DNA of 64,000 nt from JACOTV01 sp964579395 (GCA_964579395.1 CAZOFT010000007.1:1-64000), one strand, 5' to 3'. Numbered from the stretch's first letter, positions 16,042-24,417 are shown. Notes: generated from the sequence alone by a model not told the origin. A program made the numbers and translations.

Positions 16042-16562
16042 ATATTTTCACCCCCTTTCTTGTTTGTTGCATATATATAGTGTTGAAATGACTCTATGGG
16101 AGGCGTATCAGTAGTTTCGTATTTTTTTGCATTGGTGACAATCGTTTCCAGAACGCGCACATAGGTTTTAATATCACTTTTGGAAAGTCCGCCCATCAGG
16201 TCGTAGAGGAGTTTGCCGACTGCCATGTTTATGAGAGGAATGGCAATTTTTGCTTTGGGGGTAGGAGACAATGTACTGATGCGCCGATCGGTTGCATTTT
16301 CTTTTTTACGTACATATCCCTTTTCAATAAGCTGCTTGATCAGTCGTGTTGCGAGTGGTGACTCAACGTCCAATATCTGTGCCACTTGTGTTGTTGTATC
16401 AAATCCGTCATTGATCAGCGCCAGCGCCTTCCACTGCGTCAGAGATAGGTGAAAAGAAGAAAGGCCATCTGACAGGTGATTATGCAAGTCGCGATATGCG
16501 CGTCCCTGCAGGAGTCCTAACATGTGAAGGTTTAACAGTGAATATTTTTTACGAAATGGCAT
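16038..16562 (-). CDS. MarR-family transcriptional regulator
   Basis: A 174-residue winged-helix protein. The segment LTQWKALALINDGFDTTTQVA leads into a helix-turn-helix (AQILDVESPLATRLIKQLIEKGYV) and the wing with the family's Asp-Arg pair (NATDRRISTLSPTPKAK). Helices at both ends form the dimer interface. It probably represses its own operon (this gene, fasciclin protein, perhaps SGNH hydrolase) and responds to a small molecule or oxidation. A palindrome overlaps the promoter just upstream. Confidence 0.9.
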   Translation of the reverse strand: MPFRKKYSLLNLHMLGLLQGRAYRDLHNHLSDGLSSFHLSLTQWKALALINDGFDTTTQVAQILDVESPLATRLIKQLIEKGYVRKKENATDRRISTLSPTPKAKIAIPLINMAVGKLLYDLMGGLSKSDIKTYVRVLETIVTNAKKYETTDTPPIESFQHYIYATNKKGGENI

Positions 16563-16584
16563 GAGTAATAATAAACTTAATTAC

Positions 16585-16627
16585 ATAACTTGGTTATATA
16601 ATAAAATAATGCAGATCCTAATGTCAA
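16585..16627 (-). promoter_or_regulatory. Promoter of the marR-fasciclin operon with putative operator
   Basis: On the minus strand TTGACA (16627-16622), 18-bp spacer, TATTAT (16603-16598). Directly downstream of the -10 is the inverted repeat ATAAC-TTG-GTTAT (16585-16597), well placed for autorepression by the MarR protein. The leader is about 30 nt. Confidence 0.65.
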
Positions 16628-16677
16628 GGTGATTTCAACAATTTGTGACATTTTGCACATTCGGCTGTTTGATGCGC

Positions 16678-16683
16678 TACAAT
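16678..16683 (+). promoter_or_regulatory. -10 element of the DPBB-like protein gene
   Basis: TACAAT lies 33 nt before the ATG at 16717. No clear -35. Confidence 0.35.
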
Positions 16684-16716
16684 AAATAGGAAAAGGTGGC
16701 GACGGTTACATGATCT

Positions 16717-17601
16717 ATGGTGCGCAAGAAAAAACAAAAGCAATATCCGTTTCATGATCTCAAAGCACGCTGGGAGAGGCGACAGGAGGAGCTTGTAGAT
16801 GCACTCTGGGAGAATCATGGTGATGCATTTGTAGAGCTGCAGCAAGCCCCGACTCATGTCTTGGCCACAGCAATGGCAACCCTCCTGTTATTTTCCTCGA
16901 CAGTCGCTCATGCGGTCGCAACAAAAGCGGCGGACACTGAGGCGCAACCGCAAGTCATTCATTCTCAGGAAAACCTGGTCGCCATGCTTCAGGGTCAGCT
17001 TCCGCCTACCGTGGAACCCTTGGATCCGGTGACAGAAGAAGAAGTCGGACGCACGCTCAGTGAGTATTTTCACGTGTCTGCACATGCTTCACTGTACGGT
17101 AACCGTCTCAATCGCAGCTATGGCCTTATTGGTGCTGAACAGCACCTGATACGCTATCCCGGTGATACAATCGGCAGCCACTTCACGACAGCAGAAGAGG
17201 CGAATCAGTACGCTGCATCAGGTATGGCGCCGGGTCGGGGAGCCTGGGGATATTTTGCCCCCAGTGATCGCGCCATGACCAATGACGATGTGCAGCGGGA
17301 AAAATATTATATTGCCGTTCAGACATTTCTTGCACCCGGCTGGGGAGAGCGCACCAGCGAACTGTATGCATTTTTTAAATATCGCAAAATGCTTGTGGTG
17401 AATCCGGAAAACGGTAAAGCAATGGTCGTGGTGATCGGCGATGCAGGACCCGGACAATCGACCGGCAAGCACCTGGGCGGGTCGCCCGAGGTGATGCGCT
17501 ACCTGGAGCGCGTTGACGGATCACGCAAGGGACCGGTCTTGTATTATTTTCTGGATGATCCGTCTGATCAGATTCCGCTGGGGCCGATACAAATTCAATA
17601 A
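16717..17601 (+). CDS. Exported protein with RlpA/DPBB-like C-terminal region
   Basis: A 294-residue protein. A 45-residue basic N-terminal cytoplasmic tail precedes one membrane segment (about 46-66, VLATAMATLLLFSSTVAHA). The extracytoplasmic part contains VVNPENGKAMVVVIGDAGPG, then GKHLGGSPEVM. This pattern (NGK..VV.I.D.GP......L..SP..M) resembles the double-psi beta-barrel core of RlpA-like and 3D-domain proteins that bind or cut peptidoglycan. The match is by pattern only and the catalytic Asp of 3D enzymes is tentatively the D of GDAGPG. The long tail before the membrane helix is unusual for an exported enzyme. The next gene starts 6 bp downstream. Confidence 0.6.
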   Translation: MVRKKKQKQYPFHDLKARWERRQEELVDALWENHGDAFVELQQAPTHVLATAMATLLLFSSTVAHAVATKAADTEAQPQVIHSQENLVAMLQGQLPPTVEPLDPVTEEEVGRTLSEYFHVSAHASLYGNRLNRSYGLIGAEQHLIRYPGDTIGSHFTTAEEANQYAASGMAPGRGAWGYFAPSDRAMTNDDVQREKYYIAVQTFLAPGWGERTSELYAFFKYRKMLVVNPENGKAMVVVIGDAGPGQSTGKHLGGSPEVMRYLERVDGSRKGPVLYYFLDDPSDQIPLGPIQIQ

Positions 17602-17607
17602 CAACCT

Positions 17608-17958
17608 ATGAGTACTGTATATTTTTATGACCATATTATTTCGCTTGAGTCAGTGCATGTTGCCATTGACCAGATGGGTATTGAGCCTGCGCAGCGTGTT
17701 GAATTGCGTGATTTGTTGGAGCAACAAGTACACTATGCCATACTGAATATGTTGCTGAGCGAGCTCCCGCCCGAGGATCGCGGCATATTTTTACGCCATC
17801 AGGAAGGCCAGGAACACGACGAGTTATGGCGCCTGTTGGGAGAGAAGATTGATCAGGTTGAGGATAAGATACGACAAGTGAGTGAAGAGTTGGTTTCAAA
17901 AATGCACCAAGACATCAATGAGCTCAATGGTGTTGCAGTGAGTGAAGAAGCACCCTAA
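17608..17958 (+). CDS. Helical protein of unknown function (116 aa)
   Basis: A soluble, highly helical acidic protein. Residues 25-60 (AQRVELRDLLEQQVHYAILNML and on to LPPEDRGIFLRH) form short amphipathic helices, and residues 75-108 look like a coiled coil. It resembles the short helical proteins common in CPR genomes and loosely the 78-residue protein at 32401, but no family can be named with confidence. It is only 6 bp behind the DPBB-like gene, so it is cotranscribed. Confidence 0.6.
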   Translation: MSTVYFYDHIISLESVHVAIDQMGIEPAQRVELRDLLEQQVHYAILNMLLSELPPEDRGIFLRHQEGQEHDELWRLLGEKIDQVEDKIRQVSEELVSKMHQDINELNGVAVSEEAP

Positions 17959-18140
17959 TTCGTACAGGCACGCCCGGGAGCACAAGAACCCTTGGGTTGG
18001 GTGACTGGTGAGCAGTTGGGGCTGTTGAGACATAGTGTTTTAGCAGTCTGCTTCAGGTGCGTGTACTGATACAGCAGTACTCCAAAGAGAACCAGTAAAA
18101 CCCCCACCATTCCTACCAGTACAGTATGCATTCGTTCCAT
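17955..18140 (-). CDS. Small single-span membrane protein with Cys-rich tail (61 aa)
   Basis: The product begins MERMHTVLVG, has one membrane helix (about 5-25) and a 35-residue tail with four cysteines (LCLNSPNCSP, GSCAPGRACTN). The tail would probably be outside and disulphide-bonded. The start at 18140 is supported by a TACCAT -10-like box about 12 nt upstream. It overlaps the convergent gene by 4 bp. No family recognised. Confidence 0.5.
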   Translation of the reverse strand: MERMHTVLVGMVGVLLVLFGVLLYQYTHLKQTAKTLCLNSPNCSPVTQPKGSCAPGRACTN

Positions 18141-18259
18141 CGTGCATACATGGTAGCACATTCTCCGCAGCCACTTTGCATGATGGCATCCCGTAAGCAC
18201 TTTTTCAGCAAACCCTGCTACCATAGGAGATAATCCGAGCATAATCGGGTTATATCTTT

Positions 18260-19303
18260 ATGTATTCCGGAACACGTATCATGTATCTGCTTCTTGCCGT
18301 TGTTGCGGTGATGGCAGGATTTTGGTTTGTAAAAAGCCAACCGCAGCGTGTGCAGACACTATTGCAGGCATCGCGTCAGTCAGTTGGTCCGACAGAGAAC
18401 ATTAATCCCTATGATGCATTGACAATTCCGGCACTTCGCAAGCGCTCGTATGAAAGCAGCTTGGGTGTGCGCACGCTCTACGCATCTGCGGGAAGTTACA
18501 CTTCATATCTCACCAGCTATACTTCTGATAATCTGAAGATAAACGGCCTTTTGACTATTCCGGCAGGTGAGGTGCCTGAGGGCGGATGGCCGGCAATCGT
18601 GTTTGTGCATGGATATATTCCCCCGACCCTCTACGAAACAACAACTCGGTACGTGGACTATGTAGACAGCCTGGCGCGTGCAGGATTTGTTGTATTTAAA
18701 ATTGATTTGCGCGGACATGGGCAGTCGGAAGGCGATCCCGGCGGCGCGTATTACTCTGCCGACTATGTGATTGATACGCTCAGTGCCCGCGCGGCACTTG
18801 CCGCATCAGACTTTGTCAATCCGGCGCGTATCGGGCTTTGGGGGCATAGTATGGCCGGCAATGTAGTGCTTCGCGCAACAGCAGCGCATCCGGAGATTCC
18901 TGCGACGGTGATCTGGGCAGGAGCAGTATACACCTATGAAGATATGTTGAAATACCGTATCACAGACAACAGTTATCGCCCGCCTGTCACCACAACGCCC
19001 CGCGCATTCAGCAGACAGCGATTATATGAGGCAGTAGGGAGTCCCAGCGCTGCAAGTTCTTTTTGGAGTACTATGGCTCCGGCATCATATGTGCAGGATT
19101 TTACAGGAGCAGTTGAGATTCACCACGCGGTCAACGATGACGTGGTGAATGTGGGTTACAGCCGGGATCTTGTGGCTATATTGAAGCAGGCAGGGACTGA
19201 ATATGAATACTATGAATATCCCACAGGCGGCCATAATATCGACGGTGTTTCGTTTGGGCAGGCGATGCAGCGCACTATCGATTTTTATCAGCGGCACCTA
19301 TGA
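18260..19303 (+). CDS. Alpha/beta hydrolase (S9-like esterase/peptidase), membrane anchored
   Basis: A 347-residue protein with an N-terminal anchor (about 8-25) and a complete alpha/beta-hydrolase fold. The oxyanion loop is FVHGYIPP, then DLRGHGQSEGD. The nucleophile elbow is GLWGHSMAGN with catalytic Ser, the acid lies in HHAVNDDVV, and the His in GGHNIDG. The domain resembles the catalytic part of prolyl-oligopeptidase-type and dienelactone-type hydrolases without a propeller. It acts outside the membrane; the substrate is unknown. ATG 18260 is used; ATG 18281 also possible. Confidence 0.85.
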   Translation: MYSGTRIMYLLLAVVAVMAGFWFVKSQPQRVQTLLQASRQSVGPTENINPYDALTIPALRKRSYESSLGVRTLYASAGSYTSYLTSYTSDNLKINGLLTIPAGEVPEGGWPAIVFVHGYIPPTLYETTTRYVDYVDSLARAGFVVFKIDLRGHGQSEGDPGGAYYSADYVIDTLSARAALAASDFVNPARIGLWGHSMAGNVVLRATAAHPEIPATVIWAGAVYTYEDMLKYRITDNSYRPPVTTTPRAFSRQRLYEAVGSPSAASSFWSTMAPASYVQDFTGAVEIHHAVNDDVVNVGYSRDLVAILKQAGTEYEYYEYPTGGHNIDGVSFGQAMQRTIDFYQRHL

Positions 19304-19335
19304 GCCGGGTGTGTGAATCTTTTTGTATTTTGCAG

Positions 19336-19341
19336 TACAAT
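19336..19341 (+). promoter_or_regulatory. -10 element of the DUF2079 gene
   Basis: TACAAT lies 14 nt before the ATG at 19356. Confidence 0.4.
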
Positions 19342-19355
19342 ACGCCTACACAACT

Positions 19356-20834
19356 ATGATGCGCGTTCGTGAAATTCTTCGTACTTATTGGCCACAGATA
19401 ATTGTGGGGATCAGCATGTGTATGTATGCTGTGAGCTTTACGCACTATTCATTTCTTCGTCACGACGCGTTTGCTTCAGGATTTGATCTGGGCAACATGG
19501 ATCAGACGGTGTGGAATACTCTTCACGGCAATCTATTCCAGCTTTCAGGCGATGGGTATCGAATATCACGCTTTGATATTCATGCAGATATTATCCTGAT
19601 GCTTCTGGCGCCGTTTTATATCCTTTGGTCGAGCCCGAAGATGTTGCTGTTATTGCAGTCAGTGGTGTTGGCATCCGGCGCAATTCCTGTGTTTTTGCTC
19701 GGGCGCACCATAACAAAGCGGAATGTATTCGCTGTCGCATTTGTGTGGGTATATCTTTTTAACACCGGGCAGCAGTGGACAAACATATATGACTTTCATC
19801 CGGTAACCATTGCCCAAGTTGCCCTGTTGTGGGCAGTGTATCTGGCCATCCAGAAGCGGTGGCGATGGTATGCTGCGGCACTCTTTATTGCTCTCTCTTC
19901 GAAAGAAACCGTCGGGCTTACGGTCTTTGGTATGGGCGCACTCATGATCGTGTTCCAAAAGGACAAACGAGCCGGATTTGCGACTGCATTTGCCGGATTT
20001 GCCTGGTTTGTGGTGATGACATTTATTGTTATGCCGCACTTCAGCACCATAAACCGTCATTGGGCGCTGTCTTGGTATACCGCCAATGAGGAGACGGTGC
20101 CGGAGGTGTTTACCATACAAAATCTCTTCTTCCGTATGGTGCAAAGTCCTGAAGCGCATAAGTATTATCGACTTTTGTTGCAACCGTTTGGTCCGGTGCC
20201 GTTTTTGGGATTGCCGTGGCTTCTGGCGGCTGCTCCTGAGATTGTTATCAATGTCATGAGTAACCACGGACAGATGCGCTCCATCAACCTGCATTATGAC
20301 GCGCTTATATTGCCTTGGCTCTTGTTGGGTTCGATGGCAGGCGTCAGGTATGTGGGATGGTTTCGCCGGGTGACCCGCAGAGGAACGGTCATCGCTCAAT
20401 CCGGATTGGTGCTATTGGTGCTTGGGCTTACCCTGCATACCAACTACTACTACGGACCCTTGCCGGTGACTCCTGCATGCTGGTGCTATATTTATCAGGT
20501 TGATCCGCAAGAGCATGCATTTGACAAGGTGCTTTCCGCAATTCCCAGCAATGCGGTCGTTTCAGCGTCAGGGGAAATCCGTCCGCATATTACCCATCGC
20601 GAGCAGGCATATACGATCCCGACTGCCACAGAAAGTGCCCAGTATATTGCGATCATCAATCAAAATCGGGCGATCGGTGACTACAATCAAAAAGAGTATG
20701 AAGTATCATTGATTAAAGACCTCAAAAACATGCCGCAATTTGAACTGGTGGGTAATACGACACACCTGTATTTGTTTAAACGGCTCTCAACGCCACGCAA
20801 GAGTGCTGATAAATCCAACCCACAAAAGCAGTAA
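19356..20834 (+). CDS. DUF2079 membrane protein
   Basis: A polytopic protein of about 492 residues with around ten membrane helices. The first external loop carries the family signature FASGFDLGNMDQTVWNTLHG, followed by the DFHPV region near residue 145. DUF2079 (COG3463) proteins are predicted GT-C-like membrane enzymes, but no activity is established. Tandem ATGs at 19356 and 19359 are possible starts. The 3' end overlaps the convergent exchanger gene by 48 bp, so both C-termini are encoded by the same DNA. Confidence 0.88.
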   Translation: MMRVREILRTYWPQIIVGISMCMYAVSFTHYSFLRHDAFASGFDLGNMDQTVWNTLHGNLFQLSGDGYRISRFDIHADIILMLLAPFYILWSSPKMLLLLQSVVLASGAIPVFLLGRTITKRNVFAVAFVWVYLFNTGQQWTNIYDFHPVTIAQVALLWAVYLAIQKRWRWYAAALFIALSSKETVGLTVFGMGALMIVFQKDKRAGFATAFAGFAWFVVMTFIVMPHFSTINRHWALSWYTANEETVPEVFTIQNLFFRMVQSPEAHKYYRLLLQPFGPVPFLGLPWLLAAAPEIVINVMSNHGQMRSINLHYDALILPWLLLGSMAGVRYVGWFRRVTRRGTVIAQSGLVLLVLGLTLHTNYYYGPLPVTPACWCYIYQVDPQEHAFDKVLSAIPSNAVVSASGEIRPHITHREQAYTIPTATESAQYIAIINQNRAIGDYNQKEYEVSLIKDLKNMPQFELVGNTTHLYLFKRLSTPRKSADKSNPQKQ

Positions 20835-21719
20835 AAATGCAGCGTAGGATCGCGGCACTACCGACCCCTTATATGCACGCGTCATGTAGGCGAGAATCAG
20901 TGTGGATACCACCAAAAATCCCCAGTCAATCGGTGCTATTTTTGAAAATGAAGTGGAGAATCCGACGAGTCCTCCGATAAAGAACATATTGTAGATATTG
21001 GAGCCGATGATGTTGCCGAGTGTTACTTTTTCCTGTTTACTTCGCAGACTGAAAAGTGTTGTGAAAAGCTCGGGGAGTGAAGTTGCAACAGCTGTCAATG
21101 AGAGTCCAAAGAGTGATGTTGAATAACCAGTCAGTGCAGACAATGTCTCCACAGCCGAGACTGTCATGATACCGCTTATCGTGAGTCCGCACAAGGATCC
21201 CAATAGCAGTATAAGGCGCGAGAACTTGATGGGAGGTGGATTCGGATGATGGTGTGAGGGGTGATCAGTCAGCGTGTCCTGCTCAGAAAATACCCACCAC
21301 GTGTACAAGACGGCACACAACAAAAGCGCAATCCCCAGCTGCGGCGGAGCAAGCAGTATGAGCAGTATTGCAAACAAAAGAGAATATACAAGAAACAGGA
21401 TCGTGCTTCGCTGTGTTTTGAAGCGTCCGATATGGAGGTGTCCCGAAATGATGGCAACCGGCATAACAAGCAGAATGTTGCTGATGTTGGAGCCGATGAT
21501 ATTGCCTTCTGCCAGGCCCGGATCACCCCGAAACAGAGCCAGGGAGGAGACGACCGCTTCAGGAAGAGAGGTGCCCAGCGCAACGACGGTGAGTCCGACA
21601 AGAAGCGGTGAAATGCGTGCGCCGAGCGCCAATTCTACCGCCAGCTTTACCAATAAGTATGAGCTTAAAAGAAGCAAAGACATCCCTAAAAGAAACTGGA
21701 TGAGTTGGGCTGCAATCAT
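20787..21719 (-). CDS. Calcium/sodium antiporter (CaCA family, YrbG-like)
   Basis: A 310-residue protein made of two homologous five-helix halves. The first alpha repeat has GLTVVALGTSLPEAVVS and GNIIGSNISNILLV. The second has LSLTAVATSLPELFTT and GNIIGSNIYNMFFIGG. The conserved Glu and Asn of each repeat that bind the cation are present. It exchanges Ca2+ against Na+ or H+ across the membrane. ATG 21719 is supported by a TATACT box 7 nt upstream. Confidence 0.93.
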   Translation of the reverse strand: MIAAQLIQFLLGMSLLLLSSYLLVKLAVELALGARISPLLVGLTVVALGTSLPEAVVSSLALFRGDPGLAEGNIIGSNISNILLVMPVAIISGHLHIGRFKTQRSTILFLVYSLLFAILLILLAPPQLGIALLLCAVLYTWWVFSEQDTLTDHPSHHHPNPPPIKFSRLILLLGSLCGLTISGIMTVSAVETLSALTGYSTSLFGLSLTAVATSLPELFTTLFSLRSKQEKVTLGNIIGSNIYNMFFIGGLVGFSTSFSKIAPIDWGFLVVSTLILAYMTRAYKGSVVPRSYAAFLLLLWVGFISTLAWR

Positions 21720-21726
21720 ACCTGTC

Positions 21727-21732
21727 AGTATA
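21727..21732 (-). promoter_or_regulatory. -10 element of the antiporter gene
   Basis: TATACT on the minus strand (21732-21727), 7 nt before the ATG at 21719: a leaderless arrangement. Confidence 0.6.
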
Positions 21733-21808
21733 AAAGATCCGGCGGATACTTGTCAGTAGTGATCTCATAAGTAGCGTGGGTGTATTTGTGGTACGATGAA
21801 TGCTTCTT

Positions 21809-22693
21809 ATGCGTACAGTAATGCGGTATTGGTGCCTGACAGTGGTCTTGGTAGCAGTGATGCTGTTTGGGGGTTCTTGCGTCCGGGCACAACCGATTGA
21901 GCTCGCCTGTGATCGTAACACTTGTGACCCGGCGGCGTTGGAGACATTGTTTGCTCCATCAATTCGGTGGTATCCCGGTATGCGCCAAGTGCGTACAATA
22001 CGGGTTCTCAATACAGATACGGCGCTTCCTATTCGCATCTCTGCACACATTGACCATCCTCCCGATGTGTCTGCAGCATGCCAAATAGACAGGCACATGT
22101 ATCTTGCAATAACATCGCAAGAAAGACACCAAACGAGTACGCTGCGGCAGTGGGGTACGCAGGGGGTGTATGAAGTAGGTGTAGTATCACCAGGGGAGAG
22201 ACACGAGTTTGCTGTTGCTGCGACCATGGATGCGGCGCTGTCTGATGTGTGCCAAGGTGCCAGCACGCAAATGGATGTTCGACTACGCATAGATGCAAAC
22301 GGACGCATCGTGAATCAGGCGGCAGCATCGGCCCAAAAAGGCTCTGTGCTCGGTGCATTTACCCAACCGGCCACATCTGCACCCTCATGTAAATCATGTT
22401 ATTGGTGGCCATTGTATGCGCTTCAGATTGTGTTGTACGGCCTGTCTTCACTCCTTCTCAGACGCCCGGCGATGCGTCGCATACTTGCCTTGGGACCGAT
22501 TGCAGCAGGCATTCCGATCGGTGCACAACTTTTGTACTTGATCATCAACAGCGGATGTCTCACCAGCTGGCATGGCATTGTGTATGTGGCGTCTGCAAAT
22601 CCGTTTTGTGCATTAATGCTGATGTGGAGTATTGCGTTGTATCTGGCTTTTCTGACGCTCTGGGGGCTTTTGATCTATGATCCGCGCCGCTAA
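21809..22693 (+). CDS. Exported membrane protein next to the SipW/TasA-like cluster
   Basis: About 294 residues. A signal peptide (about 1-27, ending VRAQP) precedes a beta-rich external domain of about 150 residues containing several cysteines and the segment RWYPGMRQVRTIRVLNTDTA. This is typical of proteins with Ig-like folds near camelysin/TasA-type systems. The C-terminal 100 residues form four membrane helices with Cys-x-x-Cys (CKSC) just before the first. The gene converges on the minus-strand signal peptidase gene with a 4-bp overlap. It may be an accessory of fibre assembly (inference). ATG 21809 lies 11 nt after TACGAT (21792-21797). Confidence 0.6.
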   Translation: MRTVMRYWCLTVVLVAVMLFGGSCVRAQPIELACDRNTCDPAALETLFAPSIRWYPGMRQVRTIRVLNTDTALPIRISAHIDHPPDVSAACQIDRHMYLAITSQERHQTSTLRQWGTQGVYEVGVVSPGERHEFAVAATMDAALSDVCQGASTQMDVRLRIDANGRIVNQAAASAQKGSVLGAFTQPATSAPSCKSCYWWPLYALQIVLYGLSSLLLRRPAMRRILALGPIAAGIPIGAQLLYLIINSGCLTSWHGIVYVASANPFCALMLMWSIALYLAFLTLWGLLIYDPRR

Positions 22694-23232
22694 ATAGCCG
22701 AGCGTTTTTGTTTTTTTGTCGGTTTGGACTTGAGTAGTTGACTGATGCGTATGAGTTCGCAGGTGATAAACAGTGCGGCGGGCGTCAGAAAAAATACAAT
22801 TGAACCCATGGGTGTTTTGACCAGTTTGATTAGCCATCCCAAAAGCGGAATAATCAGAATCAATCGACCGATGATGCGTCGAGGCACAATCACTTCCTGG
22901 TCAGCAATCTGGTTTGCATCGCCTTTTGTCTGATACGCATTGCCGCCCCGTCGCACAATGCGGTGGGTTACAATCTCCTCGCGGCCTTCAAGAAGCGATA
23001 CGTATGCAATTACGTCTCCCGGCTCATACAGATCATCACGTTCTTGCTGCACCAACACAAGGTCATTCGGGTGAATGAGTGGCAGCATAGATCCGCCGCG
23101 ATTTGTCAGAAAGCGCCAGCGGGGAAGTACATCACTGGTGAGAAAGGCGCAGGCAAAAGAAAACATGATAAACGCGCCGATAGCGACATAATAAACGGGC
23201 GAGTTGTAAAAGCGAGAAGCGCGTTTTGGCAT
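22690..23232 (-). CDS. SipW-like signal peptidase I (S26B), copy 2
   Basis: A 180-residue membrane peptidase of the archaeal/ER/SipW type, with Ser48 in NRGGSMLPLI as nucleophile, His90 in EIVTHRIV in place of the Lys of ordinary bacterial LepB, and Asp105 in TKGDANQIAD. There is one N-terminal and one or two C-terminal membrane helices. Such enzymes process TasA/camelysin-type precursors. The gene is 14 bp downstream of a TasA-like gene, so it is probably dedicated to that substrate. Confidence 0.9.
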   Translation of the reverse strand: MPKRASRFYNSPVYYVAIGAFIMFSFACAFLTSDVLPRWRFLTNRGGSMLPLIHPNDLVLVQQERDDLYEPGDVIAYVSLLEGREEIVTHRIVRRGGNAYQTKGDANQIADQEVIVPRRIIGRLILIIPLLGWLIKLVKTPMGSIVFFLTPAALFITCELIRISQLLKSKPTKKQKRSAI

Positions 23233-23246
23233 AGGGTCATATCAGC

Positions 23247-23828
23247 TTACCATGTTCCGGTGGTTACGGTATTGTGGATATTGGTTGCACTATAGAGTCC
23301 TGTGGTGCTTTCCACATCGGAGCTTGAGGTGTAGGTTTTAAAGCGGATATCAAAGGTGCAGGTGAGGTGGGCGAGCGACTTGCTGGTGTCATCCAGACGG
23401 ACAAAATACACCCAATCATCAGGCTTGCTGGTGTCAAGAGTTGAATCAACACGCAGATCCTTGAGTGCGCCGTTGTAGACACTTTCTGTTTTTTTCCATA
23501 CCTCAATTTGCAACTTGTCACAAAGTGCGGCATCTCCTGCCAACTGACGTACAGACATCCGGTATTGAAACCCCATTTTCCCTCCTTTTTTCACCCGAAG
23601 TGCTCCCACCTCAAATCCATCAGGAACCATGTCATAGGTGGTAAAAAGGGCATCTGCCTTTTTATTGTTGGCGGTTTTAAGAACCTGCATCACAAGGGTG
23701 GTCGCTGAAAAGGATGCGCTGACACGCCGTTCGGCAAAAATATCAGCACTGGTATACCCGGTATTCATCAAAAACAGTCCGAGTAGGAGTGTCGACCAGG
23801 CTATAAGCTGCAATCGCAGATTACGCAT
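23247..23828 (-). CDS. TasA/camelysin-like exported protein, copy 2
   Basis: A 193-residue exported protein. The signal region (about 5-29, ending SADIFAERRVSASFSATTL) has the layout of SipW-processed precursors: a short hydrophobic core followed by an aromatic/polar stretch and a beta-strand. The mature part is beta-rich with two cysteines (Cys103 region and HLTCTFDIRF). It is flanked by two SipW-type peptidase genes and overlaps the upstream one by 8 bp. It probably forms or decorates surface fibres. Sequence similarity to TasA is weak, and the assignment relies partly on context. Confidence 0.65.
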   Translation of the reverse strand: MRNLRLQLIAWSTLLLGLFLMNTGYTSADIFAERRVSASFSATTLVMQVLKTANNKKADALFTTYDMVPDGFEVGALRVKKGGKMGFQYRMSVRQLAGDAALCDKLQIEVWKKTESVYNGALKDLRVDSTLDTSKPDDWVYFVRLDDTSKSLAHLTCTFDIRFKTYTSSSDVESTTGLYSATNIHNTVTTGTW

Positions 23829-24315
23829 GCTGCTTTGTTTTGATCAGCTCGTTTACCACCAGGAGTGTCGCCGGGATGATGACCATCACGATCAGTCCGG
23901 GAAGGGATTGACCGAAAGCTACCATATATCCCAGTTTCGGAATGGTGAAGATGACTTTGCCCAGAATATCGTTTTGTTTGATGCGGGCCTCATCTGCCGA
24001 TCGGTTTGCATCACCTTTGGTTTGAAATATAGGTTCTGAACCTTCTTCCCCTTCTTCTTCGATGATGCGGTGTGTTACGATACGGTCACTGTCTTTAAAT
24101 GTTACTACATCGTTCTTGTTGTACTGATTATGGTCCTGAATAACTATGATGTCACCGGTCATAATAGTCGGCTCCATCGACCCTGATTGCACAAGAAGTG
24201 ATCGATATCCGCCAAAGACATTGCTGTTTGATCCGATGGTCGTAATTACCATCAGCAGAACAATCCCCAGTACTGCCCAGGATGCAATATCAAGAATAAT
24301 TTTGATGAGTTTCAT
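23821..24315 (-). CDS. sipW: SipW-like signal peptidase I (S26B), copy 1
   Basis: A 164-residue peptidase with Ser46 in VQSGSMEPTI, His82 in RIVTHRIIE and Asp102 in TKGDANRSAD, the Ser-His-Asp set of SipW-type enzymes. It has an N-terminal helix (about 8-28) and a C-terminal helix pair. It lies downstream of a typical TasA-like substrate gene and overlaps the next substrate gene, so it may serve both. It differs clearly from copy 2, being shorter with a distinct central region. Confidence 0.92.
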   Translation of the reverse strand: MKLIKIILDIASWAVLGIVLLMVITTIGSNSNVFGGYRSLLVQSGSMEPTIMTGDIIVIQDHNQYNKNDVVTFKDSDRIVTHRIIEEEGEEGSEPIFQTKGDANRSADEARIKQNDILGKVIFTIPKLGYMVAFGQSLPGLIVMVIIPATLLVVNELIKTKQHA

Positions 24316-24353
24316 ATAAACGAGTGTGATCAGGTAATAATGGATAATTGCAC

Positions 24354-24401
24354 GTGCCGGGCGTATGCAGATTCGGGGGAATCGGCATAACTACCCGGCA
24401 C
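24354..24401 (-). other. Strong hairpin between TasA-like and sipW genes
   Basis: GTGCCGGG (24354-24361) pairs with CCCGGCAC (24394-24401), and an inner stem GATTC/GAATC with a GGGG loop lies between them. There is no T-run, so it is not a standard terminator. In the transcript it sits just after the TasA-like stop and may protect the upstream mRNA or reduce read-through, giving more substrate than peptidase. Confidence 0.6.
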
Positions 24402-24417
24402 AAGCGACAGTGCACGA

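Noticed and set aside
19659..20399. 246-codon minus-strand frame within the DUF2079 gene
   Set aside because: Antisense to a recognised family; His/Arg/Gln-rich translation without domain character.
21559..22308. 249-codon minus-strand frame bridging the antiporter start and the next gene
   Set aside because: It crosses the antiporter promoter and runs antisense to a convincing exported protein; the translation is low-complexity Arg/Ser/Thr.
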